A stretch of 64,000 nt of DNA from Novosphingobium sp. SG751A. GTDB taxonomy: Bacteria > Pseudomonadota > Alphaproteobacteria > Sphingomonadales > Sphingomonadaceae. The stretch lies in assembly GCF_013149295.1 (NCBI RefSeq), contig NZ_JABGCB010000014.1, forward strand, positions 80,232 to 144,231, read 5' to 3'. The notes beneath the pieces were generated by a model. It was given only the letters and a program-made list of their open reading frames with translations. It searched no databases and was not told the DNA's origin. Shown here piece by piece: positions 25,723-34,795 of the stretch; position 1 is the first letter of the stretch, and every line of letters begins with the position of its first letter. A program made the translations under genes and the position numbers.

Positions 25723-26400
25723 TTAGTGACAGACGCCATTGTTCATCAGATCCACATGCAAATGATTGCGGTGGGCGGCGTTGAAATCAGGTCCTAATGT
25801 GGTGCCAAAGCGGCGGCAGGCCGATTGGTGAACGGTGTGAAGAAATTCGCGTTCGGCCGGATCGTCCGAATTCCATCCGTTCAGCACGGTGATGCGCCGT
25901 CCGTCGGCCAGCACGAAGGCGGCCACATCGATGGCATTACCGGTGGCGTGGGCGCTGCGCTTGTCGGTGCCCGCCACGTTGCGACAGCTATAGCTGCCCA
26001 TGGTTTCGATCCGCACCAGCGGACTGCCCAAAATCGCGCGGGCGGCGCGGTCCACCCCGAATCGCGCCCATCCGGCAAAGGTGTTGGCCAGCGGGCAGGT
26101 GACGGGGCCGAGATTGGAAATGTTGAACGACTGGCTGTCGCCCGACAGGCTGGCCAGACGCACCGCGTTGAAGGTCGCGCATCCCGCGCCGTAATATTGA
26201 TCGGGCAGCGGCGTGAAACCGGCGGCCTTGGCGCCAAGGTCGGACAGGCATTGCCCCTCGTCCGGGCGGATGGGCTGATAAGCGATGGTGGGCTGGGGGC
26301 GGGCGCGATGGGGAGCGTCGGGAATCGCCCCGCCGCAACCGCTCAGTGCGAGGCTGAGGGCAAGACTGATCAGCAATGATCGTGAGCGAGGCTGTTCCAT
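25723..26400 (-). CDS. Extensin-like D,D-carboxypeptidase-fold lipoprotein
   Basis: A 225-residue protein with a lipoprotein signal: LALSGC with Cys22 as the likely lipidated residue. The rest is an extensin-like C-terminal domain. It contains conserved cysteines and the metal-site segments SAHATGNAIDVAAF (near residues 148-161) and HRNHLHVD (near 209-216), the pattern shared with M15 peptidoglycan carboxypeptidases. It is therefore probably an envelope-anchored peptidoglycan hydrolase, though activity is not proved for the family. It is divergent from serC across a 262-bp gap. Confidence 0.85.
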   Translation of the reverse strand: MEQPRSRSLLISLALSLALSGCGGAIPDAPHRARPQPTIAYQPIRPDEGQCLSDLGAKAAGFTPLPDQYYGAGCATFNAVRLASLSGDSQSFNISNLGPVTCPLANTFAGWARFGVDRAARAILGSPLVRIETMGSYSCRNVAGTDKRSAHATGNAIDVAAFVLADGRRITVLNGWNSDDPAEREFLHTVHQSACRRFGTTLGPDFNAAHRNHLHVDLMNNGVCH

Positions 26401-26662
26401 ATGGCGTGATGAACCCTGCGGCGGCCTGACCTATGTAATGTTGCGTGGTTAAAGTGAGGTATATCATCGGTTTGAAAGTGCTGATATCTGCGCAGGAAAA
26501 TGCCGCATTTTGGCCGAATTGGCGCGGGAATCTTCACAAGGCGCCGCGAATTTTCACATCTGTTGCAAAAAAGTCTGCTTGACTGTTGCGCGCCGATCTC
26601 TAGAGCGACCGGCGGGCCACGCGGTCCCAACGCCGCGCGTGCTCTCTGTAAGGAGAGACTAC

Positions 26663-27790
26663 ATGACTATCCAAGTTCCGGCTAAGAAGCCGGCTCGCCC
26701 CTTTTTCTCGTCGGGGCCCTGCGCCAAGCCGCCAGTCTACGATCTTTCCAAGCTCGCGACCGAGTCGCTGGGCCGTTCGCACCGCGCGAAGATCGGCAAG
26801 ACGCGTTTGGCCTATTGCATCGATCTGATGCGCGAAATTCTCCAGCTCCCTGAAACGCACCGCATCGGCATCGTGCCCGGTTCGGACACGGGCGCTTTCG
26901 AAATGGCGATGTGGACCATGCTGGGCGCCAAGCCCGTCACCACGCTTGCATGGGAATCGTTCGGTGAGGGTTGGGTCACCGACGTTGCCAAGCAGCTCAA
27001 GCTGGACCCCACGATCATTCGCGCCGACTATGGCCAGATCCCCGATCTGAACACGATCGACTGGACCAATGACGTGCTGTTCACCTGGAACGGCACCACC
27101 AGCGGTGCGCGCGTTCCTAACGCCGATTTCATCCCCGCCGACCGCGAAGGTCTCAGCTTTGCCGACGCCACCAGCGCGGTCTTTGCCTATGACATCGACT
27201 GGTCGAAGATCGACGTAGCCACCTTCTCGTGGCAGAAGGTTCTGGGCGGCGAAGGTGGCCATGGCGTGCTGATCCTCGGCCCCCGCGCCGTTGAGCGCCT
27301 CGAAACCTACACGCCCGCATGGCCGCTGCCCAAGGTGTTCCGCCTTGTGTCGAAGGGCAAGCTGGCCGAAGGCGTGTTCAAGGGCGAAACCATCAACACC
27401 CCCTCGATGCTGGCCGTTGAAGACGCGATTTTCGCGCTGGAATGGGCCAAGGATCTGGGCGGTCTTGAAGGCCTCAAGGCGCGCAGCGATGCCAATGCCG
27501 CGGCGCTGAACAAGATCGTTGAAGAGCGTTCGTGGCTCTCGCACCTGGCCGCCGACGAAGCGACCCGTTCGAAGACCTCGGTTTGTCTGTCGGTCGAAGG
27601 CGCGGACGCGGACTTCATCAAGAAGTTTGCCGCTGTGCTGGAAAAGGCGGACGCCGCCTATGACATCGCGGGCTATCGCGATGCGCCTGCTGGTCTGCGC
27701 ATCTGGTGCGGCGCCACGGTCAATGTCGAGGATATCGAAGACCTTGGCCCCTGGCTGGATTACGCCTACGCCACTGTAAAAGCTGGCTAA
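26663..27790 (+). CDS. serC: Phosphoserine aminotransferase
   Basis: SerC converts 3-phosphohydroxypyruvate and glutamate to 3-phosphoserine and 2-oxoglutarate with PLP, the second step of serine synthesis. The 375-residue protein has the family N-terminus (PFFSSGPCAKPP) and the PLP-lysine segment FSWQKVLGGEGGHG. This is the variant found in alphaproteobacteria and archaea rather than the E. coli type. The frame is open upstream, but the ATG at 26663 has AAGGAG eight bases before it. A TTGACT hexamer at 26579-26584 could be a -35 box; no clear -10 fits. Codons are strongly biased, as expected for a highly expressed gene. Confidence 0.95.
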   Translation: MTIQVPAKKPARPFFSSGPCAKPPVYDLSKLATESLGRSHRAKIGKTRLAYCIDLMREILQLPETHRIGIVPGSDTGAFEMAMWTMLGAKPVTTLAWESFGEGWVTDVAKQLKLDPTIIRADYGQIPDLNTIDWTNDVLFTWNGTTSGARVPNADFIPADREGLSFADATSAVFAYDIDWSKIDVATFSWQKVLGGEGGHGVLILGPRAVERLETYTPAWPLPKVFRLVSKGKLAEGVFKGETINTPSMLAVEDAIFALEWAKDLGGLEGLKARSDANAAALNKIVEERSWLSHLAADEATRSKTSVCLSVEGADADFIKKFAAVLEKADAAYDIAGYRDAPAGLRIWCGATVNVEDIEDLGPWLDYAYATVKAG

Positions 27791-27820
27791 CGTCAAGGCC
27801 GGCTAAGCCAAACTGATTTT

Positions 27821-27847
27821 GCAGGGACGCGCTAAAGCCGTCCCTGC
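27821..27847 (+). terminator. Stem-loop between serC and serA
   Basis: A perfect 9-bp stem, GCAGGGACG at 27821-27829 and CGTCCCTGC at 27839-27847, lies in the 92-bp gap. It is not followed by a T-run, so it is more likely a partial terminator, a processing site or an mRNA stabiliser than a full intrinsic terminator. Confidence 0.4.
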
Positions 27848-27882
27848 ACATTCTCCCCTATTCACATGAGGATACGATTCCC

Positions 27883-29475
27883 ATGACCGAGACCCGTAAG
27901 CCCCGCGTCCTTATTTCGGACAAGATGGACCCCAACGCCGCCCGCATCTTTGCCGAAATGGGCTGCGATGTGGACGTCATCACCGGCGAAACCCCCGAAC
28001 AGCTGATCGCCCGCATCGGCGATTATGATGGCCTTGCCATCCGTTCGTCGACCCGCGTGACCAAGGAAGTGCTGGACGCCGCCACCAACCTGAAGGTCAT
28101 CGGCCGCGCCGGTATCGGCGTCGACAACGTTGATATTCCTTACGCCAGCGCCAAGGGCGTTGTCGTGATGAACACGCCTTTCGGCAACTCGATCACCACT
28201 GCCGAGCACGCGATTGCGATGATCTTCGCTCTGGCCCGCCAGATTCCCGAAGCCAACGAACAGACCCAGAAGGGCCTGTGGCCCAAGAACGGCTTCATGG
28301 GCGTTGAAGTCACCGGCAAGACGCTCGGCCTGATCGGCGCGGGCAACATCGGCTCGATCGTTGCCTCGCGCGCGCTGGGTCTGCGCATGAAGGTTGTGGC
28401 TTACGATCCGTTCCTGACGCCGGAACGCGCCGTGGAAATGGGTGTGGAGAAGGCCGACCTCGACACGCTGCTGGCTAAGGCTGACTTCATCACGCTGCAC
28501 ACCCCGCTGACGGCTGAGACCAAGAACATCCTGTCGAAGGAAAATCTGGCCAAGACCAAGAAGGGCGTGCGGATCGTCAACTGTGCCCGTGGCGGCCTGA
28601 TCGACGAAGCGGCTCTCAAGGAAGCTCTGGATTCGGGCCATGTTGCGGGCGCTGCTCTCGACGTGTTCCAGACCGAACCGGCCAAGGAATCGCCGCTGTT
28701 CGGCACCAAGAACTTCATCTGCACCCCGCATCTTGGCGCTTCGACCACCGAAGCTCAGGTCAACGTGGCGCTTCAGGTTGCTGAACAGCTTGGCGAATAT
28801 CTGACCACTGGCGGCGTGACCAACGCGCTGAACGTGCCTTCGCTCTCGGCTGAAGAAGCCCCCAAGCTGCGCCCCTACATGGCGCTGGCCGAAAAGCTGG
28901 GCAGCCTCGTGGGCCAGCTCACCCCCTCGGCCGTGGCCCGCATCTCGATCCACACCGAAGGCGCCGCCACCGAACTCAACGCCAAGCCCATCGTGGCTGC
29001 GGTTCTCTGCGGCTTCCTGCGCGTGCAGTCGGCCACCGTGAACATGGTCAACGCTCCGTTCCTCGCCAAGGAACGCGGCCTTGAAGTACGCGAAGTGAAG
29101 ACCGAAAAGACCGGCGACTACCACACCCTTATCCGCGTCTCGGTCAAGACCGAAGCGGGCGAGCGCTCGGTGGCCGGTACGCTGTTCTCGAACGCCGAAC
29201 CGCGCCTCGTTGAACTGTTCGGCATCAAGGTTGAGGCCGAATTGACCGGCGACATGATGTATATCGTCAACGAAGATGCCCCCGGCTTCATCGGCCGCAT
29301 CGGCACGCTCCTTGGCGAAAACGGCATCAACATCGGCACGTTCAACCTCGGTCGCCGCGAAGCCGGCGGCGAGGCGGTTCTGCTGCTCTCGGTCGACAGC
29401 CCGGTTGCCGGCGATGTGCTCGAAGCCGCAGGCAAGCTGCCCGGCGTGAAGCGCGCCAAGGCGCTGGCGTTCTGA
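27883..29475 (+). CDS. serA: D-3-phosphoglycerate dehydrogenase
   Basis: SerA oxidises 3-phosphoglycerate to 3-phosphohydroxypyruvate with NAD, the first step of serine synthesis. The 530-residue long-form enzyme has a substrate domain and a Rossmann domain with GAGNIG at 152-157. Catalytic Arg236, Glu265 and His283 are present, then an ASB intervening domain (about 315-450) and a C-terminal ACT domain (about 455-530) that often binds serine for feedback control. All active residues are present. It follows serC by 92 bp and shares its strong codon bias. Confidence 0.97.
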   Translation: MTETRKPRVLISDKMDPNAARIFAEMGCDVDVITGETPEQLIARIGDYDGLAIRSSTRVTKEVLDAATNLKVIGRAGIGVDNVDIPYASAKGVVVMNTPFGNSITTAEHAIAMIFALARQIPEANEQTQKGLWPKNGFMGVEVTGKTLGLIGAGNIGSIVASRALGLRMKVVAYDPFLTPERAVEMGVEKADLDTLLAKADFITLHTPLTAETKNILSKENLAKTKKGVRIVNCARGGLIDEAALKEALDSGHVAGAALDVFQTEPAKESPLFGTKNFICTPHLGASTTEAQVNVALQVAEQLGEYLTTGGVTNALNVPSLSAEEAPKLRPYMALAEKLGSLVGQLTPSAVARISIHTEGAATELNAKPIVAAVLCGFLRVQSATVNMVNAPFLAKERGLEVREVKTEKTGDYHTLIRVSVKTEAGERSVAGTLFSNAEPRLVELFGIKVEAELTGDMMYIVNEDAPGFIGRIGTLLGENGINIGTFNLGRREAGGEAVLLLSVDSPVAGDVLEAAGKLPGVKRAKALAF

Positions 29476-29536
29476 TCTGAACCTTGGGGTTTGAAAGAAT
29501 TGGGCGGGGTTCCGGTTGGAGCTCCGCCTTTTTCTT

Positions 29537-29710
29537 TGCCTCCGGCGGGCAAAGGGACTCGGTCCCTTTGCAATCCCATTTTTGGGGTAGCGCTAAGATG
29601 GCCGCGCCGCAGGCCATATATTTAAAGCCTGCGGCGCGGCAATGTTGCGCAACGGCGAAACCGTGGCGCGACATAGACAGCAAAGGGAGCGCGAGGGTCT
29701 AGACCCTCGC
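29537..29710. repeat. Palindromic intergenic repeat element, copy 3 (altered right end)
   Basis: The left end TGCCTCCGGCGGG (29537-29549) and a GCAAAGGGAC/GTCCCTTTGC hairpin (29549-29571) followed by AATCCC match the family. The core has a perfect 14-bp inverted pair, GCCGCGCCGCAGGC at 29601-29614 and 29627-29640. The right side starts like the family (GCAAAGGGA at 29680) but the CCGGCGGG-type terminus is absent. In its place is a perfect 20-bp palindrome at 29691-29710. Unlike copies 1 and 2 it lies between two same-strand genes, serA and hisZ. Confidence 0.75.
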
Positions 29711-29758
29711 ATCTATTCTACCTTCCTTAATTCCCAAACCCCCGCTAAAGCCCGCCCC

Positions 29759-30877
29759 ATGATGGACACCGAAACCCGCGATTTGCTGCCCGAGGGGCTG
29801 GAAGACCGACTGCCGCAGGATACGGCAGCCGCGACGCGTATCACGCGCGCGATCATGGATGTGCTCGACAGCCATGGCTATGACCGGGTGCAGCCGCCGG
29901 GGGTTGAGTTCGAGCGCAGCCTTGCCAGCCGCATGGCGGGGATCGAGACGCGGCGCATGGTGCGCTTCATTGATCCCTCGTCCTTGCGTATGATGGCGCT
30001 GCGCAGCGATATTACGCCCCAGGTGGGACGCATTGCCGTGACGCGCCTTAAGGATGCCCCGCGCCCGCTGCGTCTGGCCTATGCCGGGCAGGTGACGGCG
30101 ATCAAGGGTGACGGCCTCGACCCCACGCGCGAGCGTTTGCAGATCGGCGCGGAACTGATCGGCCACGCGGGCACGGCGGCGGCGGGCGAGGTGGTGGCCG
30201 TGGCCATCGAGGCGCTTCAGGCTGCGGGCGCCACGGGGATTTCGGTCGATTTCACGATGCCGGGTCTGGTCGATGCTCTGGCCGCCGGCCCTTGGCCGCT
30301 GACGCCTGCGCAGTTGGATGCCGTCCGCCGCGAGCTGGACGCCAAGGATGCGGGTGCGCTGGTGACCGAGGGCGGGGCGGCCTATCTGCCGCTGATCCAC
30401 GCCACCGGGCCGCTGGACGCCGCGATTGCCCGTCTTGAGGCGCTGGCCTTGGGCAATGTGCTGGATGAACGCATCGCCGCGCTGCGCCAGATTGCCGCGC
30501 GCCTGCCTGCCGGTGTTCGCCTGACGCTGGACCCGACCGAGCGCCATGGGTTTGAATATCAAAGCTGGTTCGGCTTCCAGATTTTTGCCGATGGGGTGCG
30601 CGGCGCGGTGGCGCGTGGCGGGTCCTATTCGATTCTGGGCGAACCGGCCGAACCGGCGGTGGGCTTCTCGCTCTATCCCGATCCGCTGATTACGGCTCTT
30701 GCCGCGCATGAGGCGCCGCGTGATCTGCTGTTCCTGCCGCTGGGTCATGATGTGGGGGCGGCTGCGCGGCTGCGCGCGGTGGGCTGGCGCACGGTGGCGG
30801 CGCTGGGCGATGCCTGCGATGCGGCGATGCTGGGTTGCACCCACCGGCTTGAGGGCGACGAGGTAGTTGCGCTTTAA
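29759..30877 (+). CDS. hisZ: ATP phosphoribosyltransferase regulatory subunit
   Basis: HisZ is a catalytically inactive histidyl-tRNA-synthetase paralogue that activates short-form HisG in histidine synthesis. The 372-residue protein has class II synthetase-like motifs: LLPEGLEDRLP at the start, the motif-2 region MALRSDITPQVGRIA near residues 78-92, and a C-terminal ARGGSYSILGE segment. It lacks an anticodon-binding domain, as HisZ does. The frame is open through the repeat upstream; the ATG at 29759 (or 29762) gives the normal HisZ start. The stop overlaps the convergent HxlR-family gene at TTAA. Confidence 0.9.
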   Translation: MMDTETRDLLPEGLEDRLPQDTAAATRITRAIMDVLDSHGYDRVQPPGVEFERSLASRMAGIETRRMVRFIDPSSLRMMALRSDITPQVGRIAVTRLKDAPRPLRLAYAGQVTAIKGDGLDPTRERLQIGAELIGHAGTAAAGEVVAVAIEALQAAGATGISVDFTMPGLVDALAAGPWPLTPAQLDAVRRELDAKDAGALVTEGGAAYLPLIHATGPLDAAIARLEALALGNVLDERIAALRQIAARLPAGVRLTLDPTERHGFEYQSWFGFQIFADGVRGAVARGGSYSILGEPAEPAVGFSLYPDPLITALAAHEAPRDLLFLPLGHDVGAAARLRAVGWRTVAALGDACDAAMLGCTHRLEGDEVVAL

Positions 30878-31254
30878 CCTGCGCTGAGGAGGGCGTCGAA
30901 CCGGCTTCGCGCTCCTTCCACCTCCTCCAGATGGGCTTCGGCCCATTGCCAGACCCCGCAGAACGCGGCGCTGAGGCTATGGCCCAGCGGCGTTAGCTCA
31001 TAATCGACGCGCGGCGGGATGACCGGGTGGATGGTGCGCGTCACCAGTCCATCGCGTTCCATCGCGCGCAGGGTCTGCGTCAGCATCTTCTGGCTGATCC
31101 CCGGCACGGCGCGGCCCACTTGCGTAAATCGCAGAACCCCGCCTTCCTCCAGCACCTCCAGAATCAGCAGCGTCCATTTGTCGGCCACCCGGCCGATCAG
31201 ATCGTTGACGAGTGCATCGACGCGCGGGTCGGTTGGGGGATAGTTACTCTCCAT
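30874..31254 (-). CDS. HxlR-family transcriptional regulator
   Basis: A 126-residue winged-helix regulator. The HxlR pattern is clear: DLIGRVADKWTLLILEVL near residues 19-36, FTQVGRAVPGISQKMLTQTLR as the recognition region, and a wing with PRVDYELTPLGHSL. HxlR proteins often sense reactive aldehydes or redox stress. It is divergent from an SDR gene across 88 bp, so the SDR is its likely target. A possible operator pair GGGTGC (31275-31280) and GCACCC (31320-31325) lies in that gap but is widely spaced. The frame extends upstream; the ATG at 31254 starts the conserved domain. Confidence 0.88.
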   Translation of the reverse strand: MESNYPPTDPRVDALVNDLIGRVADKWTLLILEVLEEGGVLRFTQVGRAVPGISQKMLTQTLRAMERDGLVTRTIHPVIPPRVDYELTPLGHSLSAAFCGVWQWAEAHLEEVEGARSRFDALLSAG

Positions 31255-31342
31255 CGGGTAAGTATAAATCTTTTGGGTGCCTTCTTCAATCCGGAGAGCG
31301 AAGGCGTACATGGAGTGTCGCACCCTTAACAGGAGACATTCC

Positions 31343-32086
31343 ATGCAGACCAGCGGCAACACCATCCTCATCACCGGCGGCACCTCGGGCATCGGGCGCG
31401 CTCTGGCCGAGAGGTTTCAGGCAGGCGGCAATCAGGTCATCATCGCCGGGCGGCGTCAGGCCCTGATCGACGAGATCATTGCGGCCAATCCCGGCATGGC
31501 GGGCTTTACGCTCAATATTGACGATCCGGCCGATATTGCCCGCGCCGCGCAAGAGATCATCGCCGCCTATCCTTCGCTCAACGTCCTTATCAACAATGCG
31601 GGCATCATGCGTTTCGAGGACGCGACCAGCGCGCGCGACCTGTCCGATGCGGAAGGGATGATCACCTCCAACCTGCTCGGCCCGATCCGCATGACCGACG
31701 CCTTGATCGACCATTTGAAAACACAGGCCAAACCGGCCATCGTCAATGTTACTTCGGGGCTGGCCTTTGTGCCGCTGCTCTCCACGCCCACCTATAATGC
31801 CACCAAGGCCGCGCTCCATTCCTATACGCTGGCCCTGCGCGCGCTGCTGGCCGGGCGGGTCGAGGTGATCGAACTGGCCCCGCCCGCCGTGCAGACCGAC
31901 CTGACGCCGGGGCAGGCGACCCGCGAGGGCTATCTGCCGCTCACCGACTTTATCGACGAGGTGATGGGCCTGTTTGCGCAAGATCCCACCCCGGCCGAAA
32001 TTAACGTCGAGCGCGTGCAATTCCTGCGCCGCGCCGAGATCGAGGGGCGGCTGGACCAGACCATCGTCATGATCAACGCGCATTGA
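31343..32086 (+). CDS. Short-chain dehydrogenase/reductase (DltE-like)
   Basis: A 247-residue SDR with the NAD(P)-binding motif TGGTSGIG at residues 11-18, the structural NNAG motif, a serine in NVTSGLAF, and the catalytic pair in TYNATK. It resembles the DltE-like group of SDRs. AGGAGA lies eight bases before the ATG. The divergent HxlR gene suggests it is inducible and may detoxify an aldehyde or ketone; the substrate cannot be named. Confidence 0.88.
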   Translation: MQTSGNTILITGGTSGIGRALAERFQAGGNQVIIAGRRQALIDEIIAANPGMAGFTLNIDDPADIARAAQEIIAAYPSLNVLINNAGIMRFEDATSARDLSDAEGMITSNLLGPIRMTDALIDHLKTQAKPAIVNVTSGLAFVPLLSTPTYNATKAALHSYTLALRALLAGRVEVIELAPPAVQTDLTPGQATREGYLPLTDFIDEVMGLFAQDPTPAEINVERVQFLRRAEIEGRLDQTIVMINAH

Positions 32087-32147
32087 TACGTTCTGCGTTC
32101 AGTCTGACGCGAACGCAAAGCAACGCTCAATCGCCGGGCGGGTTTGG

Positions 32148-33086
32148 TCAACCGCCGAAAACCGCCTTCAACCAGCGGTCCACCACCGGCGTAGCGGCAT
32201 AGTCGGGATCGCCCAGGCGCCGGTTGATCTCGACATGCCCCTGCAATCCGCGCCCGTCAAAGCTCTGGGTCTCCACCTGCGCGCCCGCGCCGCGCAGCGC
32301 CCCGGCCAGAGCTTTGGCCTGCGCCAGCCCATCCTCGCGCTGGACATTGATGAACAGAAAGCGCGAGGCATTGGGCGCTGCGGCATAGGTCAGCGGGGAT
32401 AGCGCGCGCTGGCGGGCGGGGTCTTGCCCAAAGGCCTGCTGATACCGGCCCTGCATATAGGCCCCCGCCGCCGCCATTTGCGAGGGGACATCATAGGCCG
32501 CCCCGTCAATCGGCAGAACCCCGGCCAGATCCGCTTGTGAGAGGCCGACTCGCGCCAGATAGCGTTCGTCCGTACCCAGCAGCGCCACCAGATGCGCGCC
32601 CGCCGAATGACCCATCAGCACGATGCGATGCCGGTCGATCCCCAGCCTGTCCGCATCCCCGATCAACCGCGCGAGAGCGGCGGCCACATCGCCCGCCTCG
32701 TCTTCAACGCCCACATGCGGCACAAGGCGATAGTTGATGCTTGCAAAGGCATAGCCAAGCGACGTGTAATGCGGGGCTTTCCACCCGCCTGTCGCATTGT
32801 CCTTATTGCCCTGCGTCCAGCCGCCGCCATGCACGAATACCACCAGCGGCGCCTTGCCTCCGCTCCCTGCGGGCGGGGTAAAGTCCAGATTCTGCATCGG
32901 ATCGGCGCCATAGGCGATGGTCTGATGCGCGGGCGCTGCGGGGGCGGGGGTGCCCTTGTTCGCCGCCCGTGCCATCCGCCGCATCATCATCGCGCCCATC
33001 AGCAATTGCGATTGCGCGGGCACGGATACGGCCAGCATGGCCATCATGCTCAGGCCGCCGATCATGCAACGAAGGGGGGATGTCAT
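32148..33086 (-). CDS. Exported alpha/beta hydrolase (esterase/lipase-like)
   Basis: A 312-residue alpha/beta hydrolase with a probable signal peptide (about residues 1-26). The oxyanion motif HGGGW and the nucleophile elbow GHSAGAH are clear, and a C-terminal LQGHVEINR supplies the probable catalytic His, so the triad looks complete. HGGGW places it near the hormone-sensitive-lipase/kynurenine formamidase group. The frame continues upstream to 33152; the ATG at 33086 gives the signal peptide. Convergent with the SDR gene. The 209 bp between it and purA hold no gene that I can see. Confidence 0.82.
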   Translation of the reverse strand: MTSPLRCMIGGLSMMAMLAVSVPAQSQLLMGAMMMRRMARAANKGTPAPAAPAHQTIAYGADPMQNLDFTPPAGSGGKAPLVVFVHGGGWTQGNKDNATGGWKAPHYTSLGYAFASINYRLVPHVGVEDEAGDVAAALARLIGDADRLGIDRHRIVLMGHSAGAHLVALLGTDERYLARVGLSQADLAGVLPIDGAAYDVPSQMAAAGAYMQGRYQQAFGQDPARQRALSPLTYAAAPNASRFLFINVQREDGLAQAKALAGALRGAGAQVETQSFDGRGLQGHVEINRRLGDPDYAATPVVDRWLKAVFGG

Positions 33087-33295
33087 CGCAGGTCGATCCT
33101 TGTTCTGTGGGATGCTTTTCTCCCCATAACCCATCGTGCGCGCTAAGGCCATTGACGGCGCGCATCAGTCTGGCTAACGGCGCGGTCGAAATCGGGGCTT
33201 TTCTTCGGGAATCGCGCCCCATCGTCCCATCCGCTGCGCCGAGTCCTGTCGAAGGGCGCTTCCGGATTTACTTGGCAGGGTGAGGGATTCTATCC

Positions 33296-34585
33296 ATGGC
33301 AAATGTGACCGTTGTCGGCGCCCAATGGGGCGACGAGGGCAAAGGCAAGATCGTCGACTGGCTGGCCAGCCGCGCCGATGTGGTGGTGCGTTTTCAGGGC
33401 GGCCATAATGCCGGCCACACGCTGGTCGTGGGCGAAAAGGTGTACAAGCTCTCGCTGCTGCCCAGCGGCATTGTGACCGGCACGCTCTCGATCATCGGCA
33501 ATGGTGTGGTGCTCGACCCCTGGGCGCTCAAGGCCGAGATCGAGAAGCTGGAATCGCAGGGCGTTGTCATCAACACCGAGAATTTCTCGATTGCCGAAAA
33601 CTGCCCGCTGATCCTGCCGATGCACCGCGATCTGGACGCTCTGCGCGAAACCGCTGCGGGCGCCGGCAAGATCGGCACCACCGGTCGCGGCATTGGCCCG
33701 GCCTATGAGGACAAGGTCGGCCGCCGCGCGATCCGCGTGTGCGATTTGGCGCATCTCGACTCGCTTGATGCCCAGCTTGACCGCCTTTGCGCCCATCACG
33801 ATGCGCTGCGCGCCGGTTTCGGCCAGCCTGCGGTGGACCGTGAAGCGCTGATCGCGCAGCTGAAGGAAATCGCGCCTTTCGTGCTGCAATTTGCCGAACC
33901 GGTATGGAAGCGGTTGAACACGGTGAAGAAGGCGGGCGCCCGCGTGCTGTTCGAAGGCGCGCAGGGCGTGCTGCTCGACGTTGACCACGGCACCTATCCG
34001 TTTGTGACCAGCTCGAACACGGTGTCGGGCACGGCTGCTTCGGGCTCGGGCATGGGCCCGTCCTCGGCCGGTTTCGTGCTGGGCATTGTGAAGGCCTATA
34101 CGACTCGGGTCGGCTCGGGCCCGTTCCCGACCGAACTGGAGGACGAAGTGGGCCAGCGTCTGGGCGAGCGCGGCCATGAATTCGGCACCGTCACGGGCCG
34201 CAAACGCCGCTGCGGCTGGTTCGACGCGGTGCTGGTGCGCCAGTCTTGCGCCATTTCGGGCGTAACCGGCATTGCGCTGACCAAGGTCGATGTTCTGGAC
34301 GGGATGAAGACGGTCAAGATCTGCACCGGCTATCGCCTGCGCGGCAAGGTTTTGGATTATTATCCTTCGCACGCTGCCGATCAGGCTGCTGTTGAGCCGA
34401 TCTATGAAGAAATGGAAGGTTGGGAAGGCACGACCGCCGGTGCGCGTTCGTGGGCTGATCTGCCCGCACAGGCGATCAAGTATATCCAGCGCGTGCAGGA
34501 ATTGATCGAAACGCCGGTTGCACTGGTTTCGACCAGCCCCGAGCGTGAGGACACGATTCTGGTGCGCGATCCCTTTATCGATTGA
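33296..34585 (+). CDS. purA: Adenylosuccinate synthase
   Basis: PurA joins IMP and aspartate using GTP, the first committed step to AMP, in the cytosol. The 429-residue protein has the GTP-binding motif GDEGKGK at 12-18 with catalytic Asp13, and His41 in GGHNAGHT. It also has the TTGRGIGP region, the GAQGVLLDVDHGTYPF segment, and the C-terminal GTP-contact region, all typical. It is followed by a strong terminator at 34605. In related genomes purA often follows hisZ; here three genes separate them. Confidence 0.97.
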   Translation: MANVTVVGAQWGDEGKGKIVDWLASRADVVVRFQGGHNAGHTLVVGEKVYKLSLLPSGIVTGTLSIIGNGVVLDPWALKAEIEKLESQGVVINTENFSIAENCPLILPMHRDLDALRETAAGAGKIGTTGRGIGPAYEDKVGRRAIRVCDLAHLDSLDAQLDRLCAHHDALRAGFGQPAVDREALIAQLKEIAPFVLQFAEPVWKRLNTVKKAGARVLFEGAQGVLLDVDHGTYPFVTSSNTVSGTAASGSGMGPSSAGFVLGIVKAYTTRVGSGPFPTELEDEVGQRLGERGHEFGTVTGRKRRCGWFDAVLVRQSCAISGVTGIALTKVDVLDGMKTVKICTGYRLRGKVLDYYPSHAADQAAVEPIYEEMEGWEGTTAGARSWADLPAQAIKYIQRVQELIETPVALVSTSPEREDTILVRDPFID

Positions 34586-34604
34586 TATTGATTCCAAGGG
34601 TTTG

Positions 34605-34657
34605 AAAAGGGCCGTCCGGCTGCCTTTATGGGGCAGTCGGGCGGCCCTTTTCGTTTG
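34605..34657 (+). terminator. Rho-independent terminator after purA
   Basis: A long GC-rich hairpin (AAAAGGGCCG and following, paired with bases ending CGGCCCTTTT at 34651) with a T-rich 3' side lies 20 bases after the purA stop. The A-run before the stem means it could also stop transcription from the other strand. Confidence 0.85.
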
Positions 34658-34759
34658 GCGTGCCAATTGCCTCCGAAACGGATGATCTGTTCTTCCATGT
34701 TTTCCAAATGTTCCATTTTTGATCTTGACGATGTTCTGGTTTGTTCTAGGTTCTACGTA

Positions 34760-34772
34760 TTCCTACTAGGAA
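34760..34772. promoter_or_regulatory. Candidate operator palindrome ahead of the MarR-like gene
   Basis: TTCCTA-C-TAGGAA is a perfect 6-1-6 palindrome 23 bases before the start codon at 34796. It lies in an unusually AT-rich leader with several GTTC direct repeats and a TTGACG hexamer at 34725. It is a plausible autoregulatory site. Confidence 0.4.
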
Positions 34773-34795
34773 CTTGAAAGACGGAGTCGGATATC

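Noticed and set aside
31275..31325. GGGTGC/GCACCC pair as the HxlR operator
   Set aside because: Six-base arms separated by 39 bases are likely by chance in GC-rich DNA and do not resemble a compact dimer site.
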